From positions 17,690,527 through 17,754,526 of the forward strand of contig OX485808.1 in the NCBI GenBank assembly GCA_950295325.1: a stretch of DNA of 64,000 bases, written 5' to 3'. Within the stretch, counting starts at the first letter, position 1, and each line of letters begins with the position of its first letter. The position numbers and the translations under genes are program-made. The notes under the pieces were generated by a model. The model ran no database searches, was not told where the DNA came from, and worked only from the letters and a program-made list of their open reading frames with translations. This DNA is from Polytrichum commune. Lineage: Eukaryota; Streptophyta; Polytrichopsida; Polytrichales; Polytrichaceae. Below, one piece after another: positions 25,850-37,925 of the stretch.

Positions 25850-26789
25850 TCCCTGAACCTTGAAGAGAAAGGATCTCCAGTGCATTATTGGAGGGGCAAG
25901 GGAATCTGGTCTTGTCTCATCTCTCTCGCGATCGAACTCGACGAAGAGTAACTTCGAGACCAAACGAGGTTCATGGGTTTAAAAAGCTATTACGGTAGTA
26001 CGTACTCGTGCATGTGTCAGCTTGCGCCTGCTGGGTCGTGTCCATGAGAGCGGTTTGCGCTTTGAGGGTGAAAATTCTGGAGCAAGAGTGACGTTGATGA
26101 TGAACGAGTGGATAAAAGCCTGCACACAGTCTGACGAATATTTCAAGGAGGGAAATAGCAGCAGCAGCAGCAGCACCACCTCCATCACCTCGACTTTGAA
26201 ATTTCTTCCGTTTTTCTTTTCCTTCTTTTGGTTTTGTTTGGTGAACGGCGTGAATTGATCCGTTCCACCCCGCCCAGCCCAACAGTCTGTTTCAGAGGGT
26301 CGAAATCGGCCATGGACCCAGTGGTCACATGAACTATGTTGCAAACGGCAACAGTTGCAGGTGGTGGTGGGAGGGGGAGGAGTAGTCATGGTACTGTGGG
26401 AAGAATATTAATCTTACGTTTCAGTGACGCAAGTGGTCCAGTGCTCGTACTACGCGCGCAAGAAAAGAAAGTTACTGTGCGAGATGGAGAGCTTTATGCA
26501 AAAGGTTCAACAAAGGCCGTCCGAATAATGCGACTTTACTCATTCTTCTACCCAATTATTGCGGTGCGCAATGGCAAGGAGCCTGCTATAATATGTCGTG
26601 TGTGTCAAATGGGTGATGCTACCCCTTTTTTTCTTTTTCTTTTTTTCCTTATTTGCTTTCTTCGTTTTCCATCAGGGGGCATGTATGATTTGCGTACCCA
26701 CATAAAGAACATATTTGCATGTTTCTCGGGAGACGGTAAAGTACGCAGCATTATTTTGATATTTCTGGATTTGTGAGATGCCGATGTTG

Positions 26790-26826
<37 letters not shown>

Positions 26827-29800
26827 CAGTATATGTCTTTTGGAGTTCCACGAGCCAATCTGAAAAGATTTTGGTCAAACTTGGTTGAGATCCGAGTGTT
26901 CCCAATTGCAACTGGTCACATTTTCATATGTTTAAGTATTCTTGATTAATTTAAGAAAAAATTCCATAGATTCTTGTAAAATGATGGGCGATTCGCGTAA
27001 AGTCTTGAACTTGAACTGGTTATTTCTCAAACTCAACCGGCCCATCTGTAACTAGCGGCCGAATCTCCCCATTCATAGCCGGAAACTCAATCTAAAAAAA
27101 GAGTTGTTAAGCTGTGAAATCGTATCATGTGGACTTCCATGTGAGGAAGGAAGAAATTAGCTGCGCACAAATGGAACCTTGTAACAAAGACAAAACCTTT
27201 ATGTGCACTCATCAGAAATTGGTTTGTGAATTTGTCAGTGTGAGAATTTCGGGACTAGAATTCCTGTGTCATTCAGATACCTTTTCATAGAAGTTACTGC
27301 AACTGAATCCTCTGGATTTGTCATGTTTGATCAAAGCAATGAAGGTGGGGTCCAACTGCACTCCAATATATGCGAGGCAAATCAGACAACACCTTTCCAT
27401 TCCAGTAGTCGTAGTAGTCTCATAGACACAATAATATTAATAATAATATCTCAAAAATGCCCATCGAAGAAACACAAAAAGACATCCCAACCAATAGGCG
27501 GCTTTTTGGCGATTCGAATGCCACTCTCTGTTTGCTGTTTTCCAAGTTTGCTCTGTGAGCTGAGAGGGAGCTGATTCTTCGATTTGTGTCCAGTCTTTCA
27601 CAGTCTCAGGTTTGTCGTGGTCGGGGAGGATTGCTTCTGGGTTAAGTAATCTGCATTCAAGGAATTAGCAAGTGCACATCAACCCCGAGTGGGTGACATT
27701 TTGGGCAATTCATTTTTTGGTCCACGTGCATTGATTTGCAAGTTCCATTATCTCGTCATGAATCAAGGTGGTGGGGAATGGAGAATAATGCAATGCCGAG
27801 ATGGTGAATATCCAGATCATCACAACCATTGGGAATACCATACTTCCCATATCTGGTTCACTGTTAGGAGGGTGAAAATCTGGGAGACGGTTGCCATGTG
27901 TTGTAATCACTTTGGTTTGGACCTGACATAATACCACATGGAAATCAAGTTTCGGCACTCCGTGTTAAACCAGGTAACCCCTCTATGGGTAGTTGCCATA
28001 TCTCCCGCTTTTGGATGGTTTTAATGCAGTGAAATGAAGGCACATAATATCGTAGTTTCAACTCGCTTCACTGGCTATACAGTAGAGGTGCCTACTCTGA
28101 TTGGGGCCCCATTGGCAATCTATAGGGTACAGTAATTTTGATCAAGTTGGGATTCAATTTCGATCACGCCGGAACCAATAGTGCCATGACACATGTCCTG
28201 GTTTTGAGTGCTAAAGTGAGAAGGAATGAGTCGTTTAAGTGAGTGGTTATGGTAAATTCTAGACATTGGTGATGTGTTTGGACCAACTTTTGGTTTAAAA
28301 AATTCACAATAATTTCAATTTAAGGAATAAAATTATCGATTTTTTTTTTTTTTTTCAATCCTCCGTATTTCTATCTTCCTACATGGGAAAAATTTGCATT
28401 GCCTTGTACTTCTCTAGACTTGGTGCAAAATCTCTTAAGTATTGGGTTATGGGTGCCTCTTCTCTAGTATGGCTAAACCACATACATGTAAGTGAAATGG
28501 TCTATGAATTCACGGAAAACCCAAAAGGAGAAGTTATCAAAGGAATGCAAGCATACCCCCAAACCAACATAATATACCCAAAAAACCAACGCTATGTACC
28601 TCAGCCATACATTTGAAGACCAAGATCTTTGAGTATAGGACCTACATACTGTTGTTTTTGGGCTCAGTGTTGATTTGGTTATACTTGTACCTTACTCAAG
28701 AAGTGTACAAAATTGAGTCGAACAATCATTAATAAGTCCAATGTAGACGTGGCATTGAAGGTGGTGATTTTCATTTTGGTTATTGTAAAGACCTGTAGAA
28801 TTAACACTCAGATGTAGATGACTCCGAGATGGATTCTCGATCTTACTTTGAAAATGGCCAGCCATGAACTTCTTACAAATCACATGAGGTACTTTCATCT
28901 GCAAATTATAAGAGTTGTAACGCTTGTGGTGGGTGTGCAGAGAGAGGAGGATCCAATATGCTCTGTCACCACATATGGATGGGTTAATTTGCAGAAGGCC
29001 TCATGAAACTGTTATTCTAATGCAGAATGATGCCGGGTTCAAACGGAGTGTTGGACTAGTATCGTCTTTGTTTTTGGGATACCATTCGGATTTCACATTT
29101 ATTGATACCAGTAGGATACGAATACATGACGGTATTTTTGTTCTCAATACTGTTGGGGTCTACATACCATGCAAGAACCTTCACACCTAGGTAAATTCAC
29201 TCTAGTATCAATATGGTGTTGAATGATACTGACCCAAAGAATAGCTCGGATATACAAAGATTCATATTTCTTGACATGCCCGCCAAGAAATATCAAAAAT
29301 TGACTAAATTTATCACAATTCAGATATTCATGGGTAAGGTTCTTAATTACCATTCCTGATGCTGATTTTTGATACTATGCAATCACTGGTCTAACATCGG
29401 GTCAAATGCTCTGAGTGTTGAAAGGTTATTTCTACACTGGATTCGACAAGGTCCTGACCAAGGTGAATCTGAAACATGGGAAATCTCTTCCAAAAACTAA
29501 ATTGTTTCATGTGAAACCATACAGCACCCTCCAGCACTGAACTTACAAATGCGAGTACGTTCAGGTGGTGGTAGCTGTGGGGGTTTCGTTGGGGAAATTT
29601 ATGGGGGACCAGTTACTGGTACTTATTCTTATGATTATTCTTATTAACATTATGGGTCTGGAACATGGCCTCAGTGACTTTGTCCTGTGTCCTTGGCAGT
29701 GGTTTGTAAGCTGATTCAACCTGCACTCTGGCAGTGTACGCCAAGCATGCTTACATTGCAGCAGAAGTCGTGATGGTAGAACGCCATTCTAGTTTCCTGA

Positions 29801-29880
29801 CATTTGAACGGAGGTTGCAGCAGCAGCAGCAATATATGCGTTGTAATTCAAATTGTCAAGGGAGCCTAACACTAGAAAGA
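25850..29880. other. Stretch without a recognised gene
   Basis: Several ORFs of 80-146 codons occur but none shows a known domain. The longest (26336-26776 on +, 25979-26389 on -) contain Gly/Phe- or Lys-rich simple sequence from short repeats. A (TA)n tract is at 26791-26824 and a T-run at 28340-28355. Sequence near 27.5-27.7 kb has an exon-like or leader-like look (GC step, then AT-rich), but I cannot support a gene model. Confidence 0.4.
26860..27090 (+). repeat. Dispersed repeat R1, diverged copy
   Basis: It shares ACTTGGTTGAGATCCGAGTG, CAACTGGTCACATTTTCATA and CTTGAACTTGAACTGGTTAT with the other R1 copies in the same order. It has drifted more than the copy at 31.5 kb. Confidence 0.65.
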
Positions 29881-30116
29881 AAACTTGTCCATTACACCCA
29901 TCCATTGTAACTTGGCCATTGCGACTCGTGGTAAGGAAAAAGCATGAATAAATTCATTCGGTAGTCAACTGAAGGTTTTTAATTATGATTCTTGGACAAT
30001 TGACAACTGAAACCCTCTGGTTGACAACCAAAATGGTTTGTGTTTGCATTTTTCTTACCACGAGTCGCAATGGCCAAGTCGCAACAGACTGTTGTAATGG
30101 ACAAGTTTTTTTTCCC
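29881..30116. repeat. Inverted repeat, about 65-bp arms, 236 bp overall
   Basis: The left arm (29881-29945) contains CTTGGCCATTGCGACTCGTG. The right arm (30043-30116) contains its complement, CACGAGTCGCAATGGCCAAG. Outer parts AACTTGTCCATTACA and TGTAATGGACAAGTT also pair. A second small inverted pair (GTCAACTGAAGGTT / AACCCTCTGGTTGAC) lies in the loop. This is MITE-like, and a transcript would fold into a long hairpin. Confidence 0.85.
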
Positions 30117-30119
30117 CCT

Positions 30120-30965
30120 ACTATAATTGGCCATTGCTTTTGGAGCGGTGAAACAAATTACATCCATAATCAATTTCTCATCCACATGAAGGGGACCCTT
30201 CGAGTGGCTCTCTTGTGCTATCCAACCCACACGAAATGCAGTCCATCCATAACCTCCGCTCTCCATCTATGAGTAGACTAGTTATGTCCCTCATCCAGTT
30301 TGAGTAGATGAAAGTCTCGTTGCTCGTCATCCACTCTCTCTACAAGCATATGAGTCATACGCAATTCACATGTACATCACTGGAGACTTGTCCTATGTAA
30401 TTGGAAAATATGCAAATCTAGGACAATGTTAGATTTGCATTGTTCGTTCATCAATGTGGGACGATTGTGTAGGGCTCGTATGCTAGTAGTGGCTCCACTC
30501 CCCGTTTGTGTAGTTGACAAAGAAGTCAAATTGGCAATCACTTTTTGGAGCGATGAAGCTAATATCATTCATAACCGATTGCTCATCCACGTGGAGGGCA
30601 CTTCATGTAGCTCTTTTGTGCTATTCTATCCTTGCAAAACGCATTTCATACATAATCTCCGCTTTCTGTCCATGAGCAGACCGGTTATGTCCCGATTTTG
30701 GTTTGAGTAGATGGAAGTCTTGTTGGTCGTCATCCACTCTCCTCTCCCTATAGTTGGCAATTGACCAGAGGGAGTCTAATTGGCAATCACATTTGGAGTG
30801 ATGAAGCCAATTGAAACCATTAGCAATTGCTCATCCACATGGACAGGCACTTCCTCAACTCTCCTCTGGTATTCTATCCCTCGCAAAATGCATTTCATTC
30901 ATAACCTTTGGTTTCCGTCCATGAGCATACCGGTTATGTCCCAATTTTGCTTTGAGTAGATGGCT
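30120..30965 (+). repeat. Three tandem copies of an approximately 210-bp repeat
   Basis: Units lie at about 30120-30345, 30530-30740 and 30775-30965. Each contains TTGGCAATCAC-like sequence, 'GGAG(C/T)GATGAA', 'GCTCATCCAC(A/G)TGGA', 'CATAACC(T/G)' and 'GGTTATGTCCC', ending at 'TTTGAGTAGATG'. About 185 bp of other sequence separates unit 1 from unit 2. No coding capacity is apparent. Confidence 0.8.
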
Positions 30966-31489
30966 CTCACCAATTCATTAGCATATCATGGACTAGGTAA
31001 ATCTTGGAGGCCAGTAGACCCAAGTAATGTTGCTAGACATAACCATTTTGATGCCCTTCTCTTTAAACTCTACGATCATGGAGAATGATGGCCAAGATTG
31101 AGGACAGGAGATGGCGAGGGCAATGGTATGGGAAAATTATCCTTGTCCCCTCAGGTGCCAATTCATTATGGATGAAAACACACACAAATTAATCCAAATA
31201 CATGCATAAGCATCCTCAATCTGGTGAATCCATCATCTGGAATATTTGTGTTTTTGGAGAAATTTGGTGAATTCATCCATGAAAATTTGCGACCGAGATT
31301 TTGGTTTTCAAATCTGGTGGATTTTCCCCAGGCCAAAAAGAGTAAAACATGACTAGCTAGGTGCAGCCAGCTCTGGGAGTTCTTGAAGCCACCTTTATCA
31401 GTAGACAGAAACTCATTTATACAATGGACATATTCATGAAGGAGATTTAGATGCTTGGGAAACACCTGTAGAACGACCTGATCAACCCA

Positions 31490-31725
31490 GTGTCTAGGGA
31501 GATTTTTGGGCAAAATCGATCGAGATCCCAGTGTTTCCAAGTCCAACTGGTTACATGTTGACATCCTTCAGGTTTTCTTCATCAATTTGAGGTATATTCT
31601 CTAAATTACTCTGAAGTGATTCATAATTTTTGTGAAGTCTTGAACTTGAACAGGTTATTTTCCAAACCCAACTGGCTCATCTGTATCTATCGGTCGCTTC
31701 TTACCGTTCATTTAATCAAACTCAG
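31490..31725 (+). repeat. Dispersed repeat R1, copy
   Basis: It contains GGGAGATTTTTGGGCAAAAT, GGTTACATGTTGACATCCTT, TTGAGGTATATTCTCTAAAT and TCTTGAACTTGAACAGGTTA, matching the copy at 25.03-25.25 kb in the same order. Confidence 0.75.
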
Positions 31726-32285
31726 TCATTGCAATGAAATCGTGATTCACTCAAGTTCTTTGAATTGTAATTTTCCTGAGGAGCATGTTGCTTCCCTTCT
31801 AGAGCAAGTGCTTTCTCTGAATGCCACAACAAGAGTGGGCTGAATGCGATTACTCTTCTTCACTGGTCACCTAGTTTTGAGTGGTATTTGACAAAGCTTG
31901 TACTCAAGTATGGCACCAAAAAGATGTGTATTACAATGAGATTGGACTATATATGTGCTCAAAATGTAGACATCATTTTAGGTTCATTAGTGAACACAAT
32001 TGGAAGATGTCATCATTCAAAGACATTTTGATTAGAAGTTAATCTTCACATCGGAGTCTTATAACGTTTGCAACTATATGTCGATTTTGAAACTTGATAT
32101 AACAATCTTCTCACAATTGCTAGTTGGATGAGACATGTCCTGAGCCGATCCAAATACCATTATTGTCTGTGAAGTGCCCATAATAGTGCCACAAACCGTA
32201 GGCCATACCACATTGGAGTTGCATGAGATGGTTTTGTTCATTTTCCTCTTTCTGAATATGAAAAAAACTCCACAAGTGGTGCGAA

Positions 32286-32419
32286 CACTAGTAGAGATGT
32301 GGTACTTTCATGACCCAACAATTCGACACGAAGCAACAATAATGACATGAGTCCGTGTCATTTTCATCACTTCGTCTTGAATTGTCATGTCATGAAACTA
32401 CCGCAGTTCTACTAAGTGT
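32286..32419. mobile_element. Small inverted-repeat MITE (134 bp)
   Basis: The left half (CACTAGTAGAGATGTGGTAC then TTTCATGAC, CAATTCGACACGAAG) is inverted in the right half (CTTCGTCTTGAATTG, GTCATGAAACTACCGC, TCTACTAAGTG). Nearly the whole element is two arms around a loop of about 30 bp. No clear target duplication is visible. Confidence 0.7.
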
Positions 32420-34019
32420 AATCATGGTCCTTTTAAGTAGGTAGCATTAATTAGGTTCTTATCCTTGCAGGTACCTGTGGATAGTCAACAACTAAATGCC
32501 TTCATGAGTCGGTTCTGTCACATACCCTTTCCAGTGTTAATTTAGCATTTAATTTTAGCAATTCAATCAGCATTGACTCAAGTCATATGTCATCCAACTA
32601 CAGCTTGCGTCAATCAAGTGTGGAAATGAAAGTAAATACACAACCCCATGTTTGCAGGTAGGCTTTGAGGAATGTGATGGTTTGAAGTGATAGAATCACT
32701 GTGAAACCAGCTTTGATACGTGGATCCAGATGTTTGTGATGAGGCTCTTCGTACTGAAATCTTGAAAACATCAAGTCAGGTGTAGGCTACAGCAGCGATT
32801 CTCCAATTTTTTCAATTGTTGATAAGCCGCAGTGCATGCTTTCTCTCTTGCAATAGAGTTGGAGGAATCACTTAGAATGAGTCAGAATTTCAACAACTTG
32901 AGACAGGTGACCCCAATATGGGTACTTTCCACAGACATTTTTGGCTGTTAGGTTGGATCAGAGGTTTTCTCATCCACTTAGCAATTACAAATCACGAAAT
33001 TTATTATTTCCAGTTTCACCATAAACGGAGTTGATATGCTAAAGTTATGAAAGGTCAAAGCAAATATTCTCTTTCCCTTTCAACAACCATCACATAGAAC
33101 TTCCCAACTGTGTTAATTAACTATTGACCTTAAAGTAGATGTGCTTGATTTGGTTACTTATCTCAATTGGACACCTTGCTTTGAGTGGGTTGTGCGTTTA
33201 AAAAAAATATAAGATTGCATGCTCAATTTATGATAACCATTCTAGGCTCAATACTTAACATAATTGGGGGAGGGGGGATATATGACCATTTAATGAGCAC
33301 GGGAATCTTCATTTTGATAATGAATAAGATATTCATACAAGCTCCAGAATGTGGCTATGGTCTTGATTTGATTTGCTAGACCATTTCGTACTAATTGTGT
33401 CCTTCATATCCTAGGAGAGGTGGGCTGCTAGTTTGAGAAAGCAACCGTTTAAGACCCATCTATCTTATAATGACCAATGCCTATGTTTTGAGCACATAGT
33501 CCAATCTCATTGTAACACATCCGGTAATTATGTCCGTCCTCTAATAAGAACCTTGCCACATGCTTACCAAGAAAACTAGAGGTGTCCAATAAAGAAGAGT
33601 GAGTATTGAAGAACAAGTTGTTAATTATCAACTAACATTTTTGGGCTAGTTTCTACATCACAGTATCTTGCATGCTTATTTCCCAGCTTCATAAACATTA
33701 AATCCTAAACCCCATATAACAAAGTTGACGAAACCTGTTAAATATGCACCTACTATAGAGGTGTTTAAAATGCAAGTGACTAGCATTTAATGTTGGTTGA
33801 GTAATTGATACATATCCTTCGAGGTTTAATATCTTTGCAACACTAACTCACACTACTGGAATCCAATGGATTTAATGTCATATGTGTTTGTCAACTTTGT
33901 GACATTCTTAATTTCCACTGAGAGAAAGTGTCATATTCATGACATTATTGTGCTCAATAAGTTGACATTAACGCAGTTAAAACGCATTAGTGCCAACAAT
34001 CAGTAAACGATTGATTCAA

Positions 34020-34350
34020 CTCATGATTCGATCTTTCAGATCTTGCGACTATAAACAACAGAAAACAGAATATTGAAATTGCCACTGCATGTTTGGTAGG
34101 CATTGGTTCCACGTTGTAGTTTGATGTGATCGAATTGATCACATGAAATCAGTGTTGATGATTCATGAATGCATTCAGACGTTTGTGATGTGGACAGGTT
34201 TCAAAGCCAGGGAACTCCCAGAGTGAGTCAGTTTTTCGCATCCAACCTCTGAAGATGATGCCAAAGTCATGTTACAGCCCTTGTTTAGGTGAAAGATATA
34301 ACTTCATGCACTTTGAAAGATGTGAATCTTTACCTTGTTTTCAAGGAAAT
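34020..34350 (+). repeat. Dispersed repeat R3, copy 1
   Basis: It aligns with 36450-36790, about 2.43 kb to the right. Shared blocks: ATGTTTGGTA(G/T)GCATTG, GTTGTAGTTTGA, CAGTGTTGATGA, GGTTTGTGATG-like, CCAGAGTGAGT, GTGAAAGATA and TCTTTACCTT. Related shorter blocks (GTTTGTGATGAGGCTCTTC) occur at about 32725 and 34745. Confidence 0.7.
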
Positions 34351-35159
34351 ATTGAGATTCAAACATAGAAACGAAATATTAATATTGCAAACCCAAGTTG
34401 GTAGGCGTTACTTCAATGCAATGCACTATGTAGTACACCCTAACCTGGATCATAATATCACCCTGAGTAATGTCACTTCCTCTCTTATATCCCAAACCCT
34501 AGGGAATGAGTGTGCTCAGTTTAAATCTTCTTCCTTGTTTCCTTCTCATATATCACATGTGTTGACATTAAAATAATCCATCAAAGAACTTAAACCACAC
34601 ACTTGCATGCGTCATGTTGCTATCATTATGATTATTGTCATTATTCACATGCACTGTGATTGCCACATGCATGATATTAGGGAGGTTAGAGTGTAGTTTG
34701 ATAATTGAATGAATGTGAAACCAACGGGTGATAAATGGATCCAAAGGTTTGTGATGAGGCTCTTCATATTGAACTCTTGGAAACATTTAGTCATGCAAAG
34801 GCTAAGATAGAGTGGCAGAAAGTAATTGAGATAACAACAATATTCTACACTTCCTGATTAGTCTTTGTTGTGGTGGGAATATGCATTCAACAAAGATTGT
34901 AATTATTGATTCATACAGTGACGCTCGTTCTAAATTCCTCCTCTATTCTTTTGCATGTGTTTCATGTAGTGGTCTTGTTGACATTCTTTCTTGCGAATGA
35001 ACTACCTACACTCCAACCCCCCACCCCACCCCACCCCTCCACTGCTCTTTCCTATCAATTTAAGAGTGAAACACTAGTAGACATGGAATAGCTATAAAAG
35101 GTGTCATACAATCCACTAATTTCAGAAGGGCTACGTTGTTACATGCATTTTGAACAAAT

Positions 35160-35395
35160 GAACGGGGAGAACTGGCCATTAGTTACACATGAACCAGTTG
35201 AATATGATAAACAACTGGTTGAAGTTCAAGACTTCAGAAAATTTACCAATCATTTTAGATGAATTTATGGAAAATACCTCAAATTTGCAAAGTAACAACC
35301 CAAAAGATCACAACATGTAACCAGTCTTGGAAACACTTGGATTTTGACCGATTATGCCCAAAATTTTCCCAGGACACTGATCTTAATAGAAGAAG
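35160..35395 (-). repeat. Dispersed repeat R1, inverted copy
   Basis: It reads TTGAAGTTCAAGACTTCAGA, ACATGTAACCAGTCTTGG and ATGCCCAAAATTTTCCCAGG, the reverse complement of the copies at 25.0 and 31.5 kb. Confidence 0.7.
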
Positions 35396-35502
35396 GTTGC
35401 AGGAATTAGTGACCGAGATGACAAAGGAAGCACACCTTGTCTGTTCAGTCCTTGGTGTTGTAGGAATTTGTATTTGCAGGTGAAATTGACCTTGAATCGA
35501 CA

Positions 35503-35876
35503 TGTATGTGGGTGTTATTTGGTTGCTTTTCTTAATTGCATCCTTATATTTTGATTGGTGTGTGGTTCAGTGAGAATCAAAGAACAAACATCATAATAAC
35601 ACCCATTTAAAAGAGATGGGACTAAGTCTTCAAATCTATTTAACTACTTCACAGTCAATAGAGAACATGATTGGGAGGACCTATGTATTCGGTTAAGGCA
35701 TCAACAAACACGCACTTCCGATAACAATGACGATTCAAGGAAGGTCCAATTATATTCCTAATTTTTGGTGATCCTTCATTGTAGATTTGCAAATGTAACA
35801 AAAGTTTGATTATGTAAATCTAATCGGTAGAAAATGGAAGACATGAAAAACGAACCGAATGACACCCACATACCTT
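35503..35876. mobile_element. Inverted-repeat element, TATGTGGGTGT ends (about 374 bp)
   Basis: The left end reads TATGTGGGTGTTATTTGGTT. The right end is the complement of TATGTGGGTGTCATTCGGTT. The interior shares ATGATTGGGAGGACCTATGT and GTAGAAAATGGAAGACATGA with the element at 37586-37925. Other fragments lie near 5.4 and 21.95 kb. It is non-coding. Confidence 0.7.
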
Positions 35877-36449
35877 AGATGCATGGAGAGAGTAGAGGAA
35901 TTGGCTCCCAAATGTGTTAGATGTTTGAGAAATGGAAGATCGTTGTGTGCACCCATATAAGAGAGACTACAAGAATCACGGTCCCTAACCACTTGTTCTC
36001 TTCCACTGGATGGTATTATGATCTATTGTAACAGTGAATTCCCAATCCATATTCATAGATTTCAACCTATCTAGTGGAAGAAAACCAGTGGTCAGTCACC
36101 GCAATTCTTGAAGTGAGAGCATCAACCTTCTGCAAGAGGACTTCTTTGCATTAGTGCAATCACAAGTTTGCACTTGAGCCACATTGCTGAAGAATTTTCC
36201 CACCTTTATGAACCCAAAACCCCATAGTAGCAGAGTTCACCAAATTTCATCAGATAGAATAATTATATTAAAAGGCCCCAGCGTTGGAGCACACTTCAGC
36301 TCACGATGCATCTCGAAAAAATAAAAAAAGCAAGACAAGACAAGCTTTTTGTGCTAAGTCAGAGTACATATACATATCCTTCATCTAGAAAGCATCTGCT
36401 AGTGCTAACTCGACATTGAGCTAGTAATTCATTCTACATTGATTTAACT

Positions 36450-36790
36450 AAGGATTGAACCTTTTCAGGTCTTACGACCATCAAACATAGAAAACAAAAT
36501 ACTAAACAAAATACTAAATCTTATGTTTGGTATGCATTGATTGGGTGTTGTAGTTTGACGTAATTTAATCAATGTGAACTCAGTGTTGATGACATATGCA
36601 TTTAGAGGGTTTGTGATGTAGAGGGCATTTAGAGGGCAGGAAAACCATCCAGAGTGAGTGGCGACGTCCTCCCTTTAAAACTCCCAAAAATGATATCAAA
36701 GTTCATCTTACAGGCTGGCAACTTTAAGTGAAAGATAACAAACTTATTCAATATTGAAAGAAGTGATTCTTTACCTTCTTTTTCAGGGGA
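36450..36790 (+). repeat. Dispersed repeat R3, copy 2
   Basis: Diverged direct duplicate of 34020-34350, with the same order of shared blocks and several small indels. Confidence 0.7.
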
Positions 36791-37585
36791 ACTACATCCA
36801 AGGTGTTCAACCACTTGTCCAAAAGTTTGTAAAATACAGCAGATTTTTTAGCTCGAGAACAGACAAGCATACTAACACCACACTTCCTTGTGCCACACTT
36901 CAATTTGGGCACAAGGAACAAAGCCATGACAATGTCTCGGCCGGCAGGTGCTTCCAAATCAGCAAAAATATTATAATTTCTGCAATTTTGCTACCCTCCA
37001 AACTGGTGACCATGATCAGATTGACCAAGATTTAGGGTTCAGGAGTTAGGGCTTAGGCTTTAGTATGAATCTTTCCGTGTGAGAGTCCGTAGGTCAGGAT
37101 ATGGTCGCCAGGCTGTGTTTGAAGATATATTCTACTTGTCAATTGAGTGCGTAAGAACAAATCAACACACAACAGCAAACAATTTGGCTATGAACAAAAT
37201 TCGGTAACACCCTCCTGCAGGCTGCATCAGCACGGGTAGGAAACACCTACACAGTCCAATCGACCTGAAATTGAAGCGTGAATTGCAGGGGCAGTTCAAC
37301 AGCCAGGTTGTATCTATCTACCGATCGCGAAATGGAACTTGAAGCAATGTTCCAGAGAAGGTTCATCAGGACTCAACCCTGTCGACTTAAATCCTTGCTT
37401 TGAGAATGTCATCATCATGCTCATGGCTTTAGTTCTTATGTGAGCCCTCAAAAGCAGCTTCAAGAGCTCTTATACATCTGCTTCCCGCAATTCATCAATC
37501 TCACAGCTTGCTCCAAATACTTGCATGAAATTGCCATCCTGTGGATAATCTCTCTCTCTCAAGAAATCACATGGCTAGGTCTAAG

Positions 37586-37925
37586 GAATGCAGGTGTTAT
37601 TATTCACTTACTTTTCCTAATCGGACACCTATATTTGATTGGTGTATGGATCCAAGAACAAGCACCATAAAGACACATGTTGTAAAGAGATTGACTCGTG
37701 TCTTCGAATTACATCAACTCTACAATTGGGAACACAATTGGGAGGACCTATGTATGCACTTTCTGATAATCATATGTGAAATCAGAGGAGGCCTGGTTTT
37801 CAATCTGGTTTTTGATGATGTTTCATCATATATTTTCTAATGGAACGCAGAATTTGAAGACGCGAATGTGATCGACAGCAGATGGAGAACGAGAAAAACT
37901 AACCGAATCACACCCACGTACCTTG
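37586..37925. mobile_element. Second copy of the TATGTGGGTGT-ended element
   Basis: The right end is the complement of CAAGGTACGTGGGTGTGATT, and the left end (GCAGGTGTTATTATTCACTT) is a diverged version of it. The interior shares CACAATTGGGAGGACCTATG with 35.68 kb. No ORF of interest. Confidence 0.65.

Noticed and set aside
26336-26776. 146-codon ORF as a host gene
   Set aside because: Gly-rich start and Phe-rich centre come from GGTGG and CTTTTT simple sequence. No domain and no splice context.
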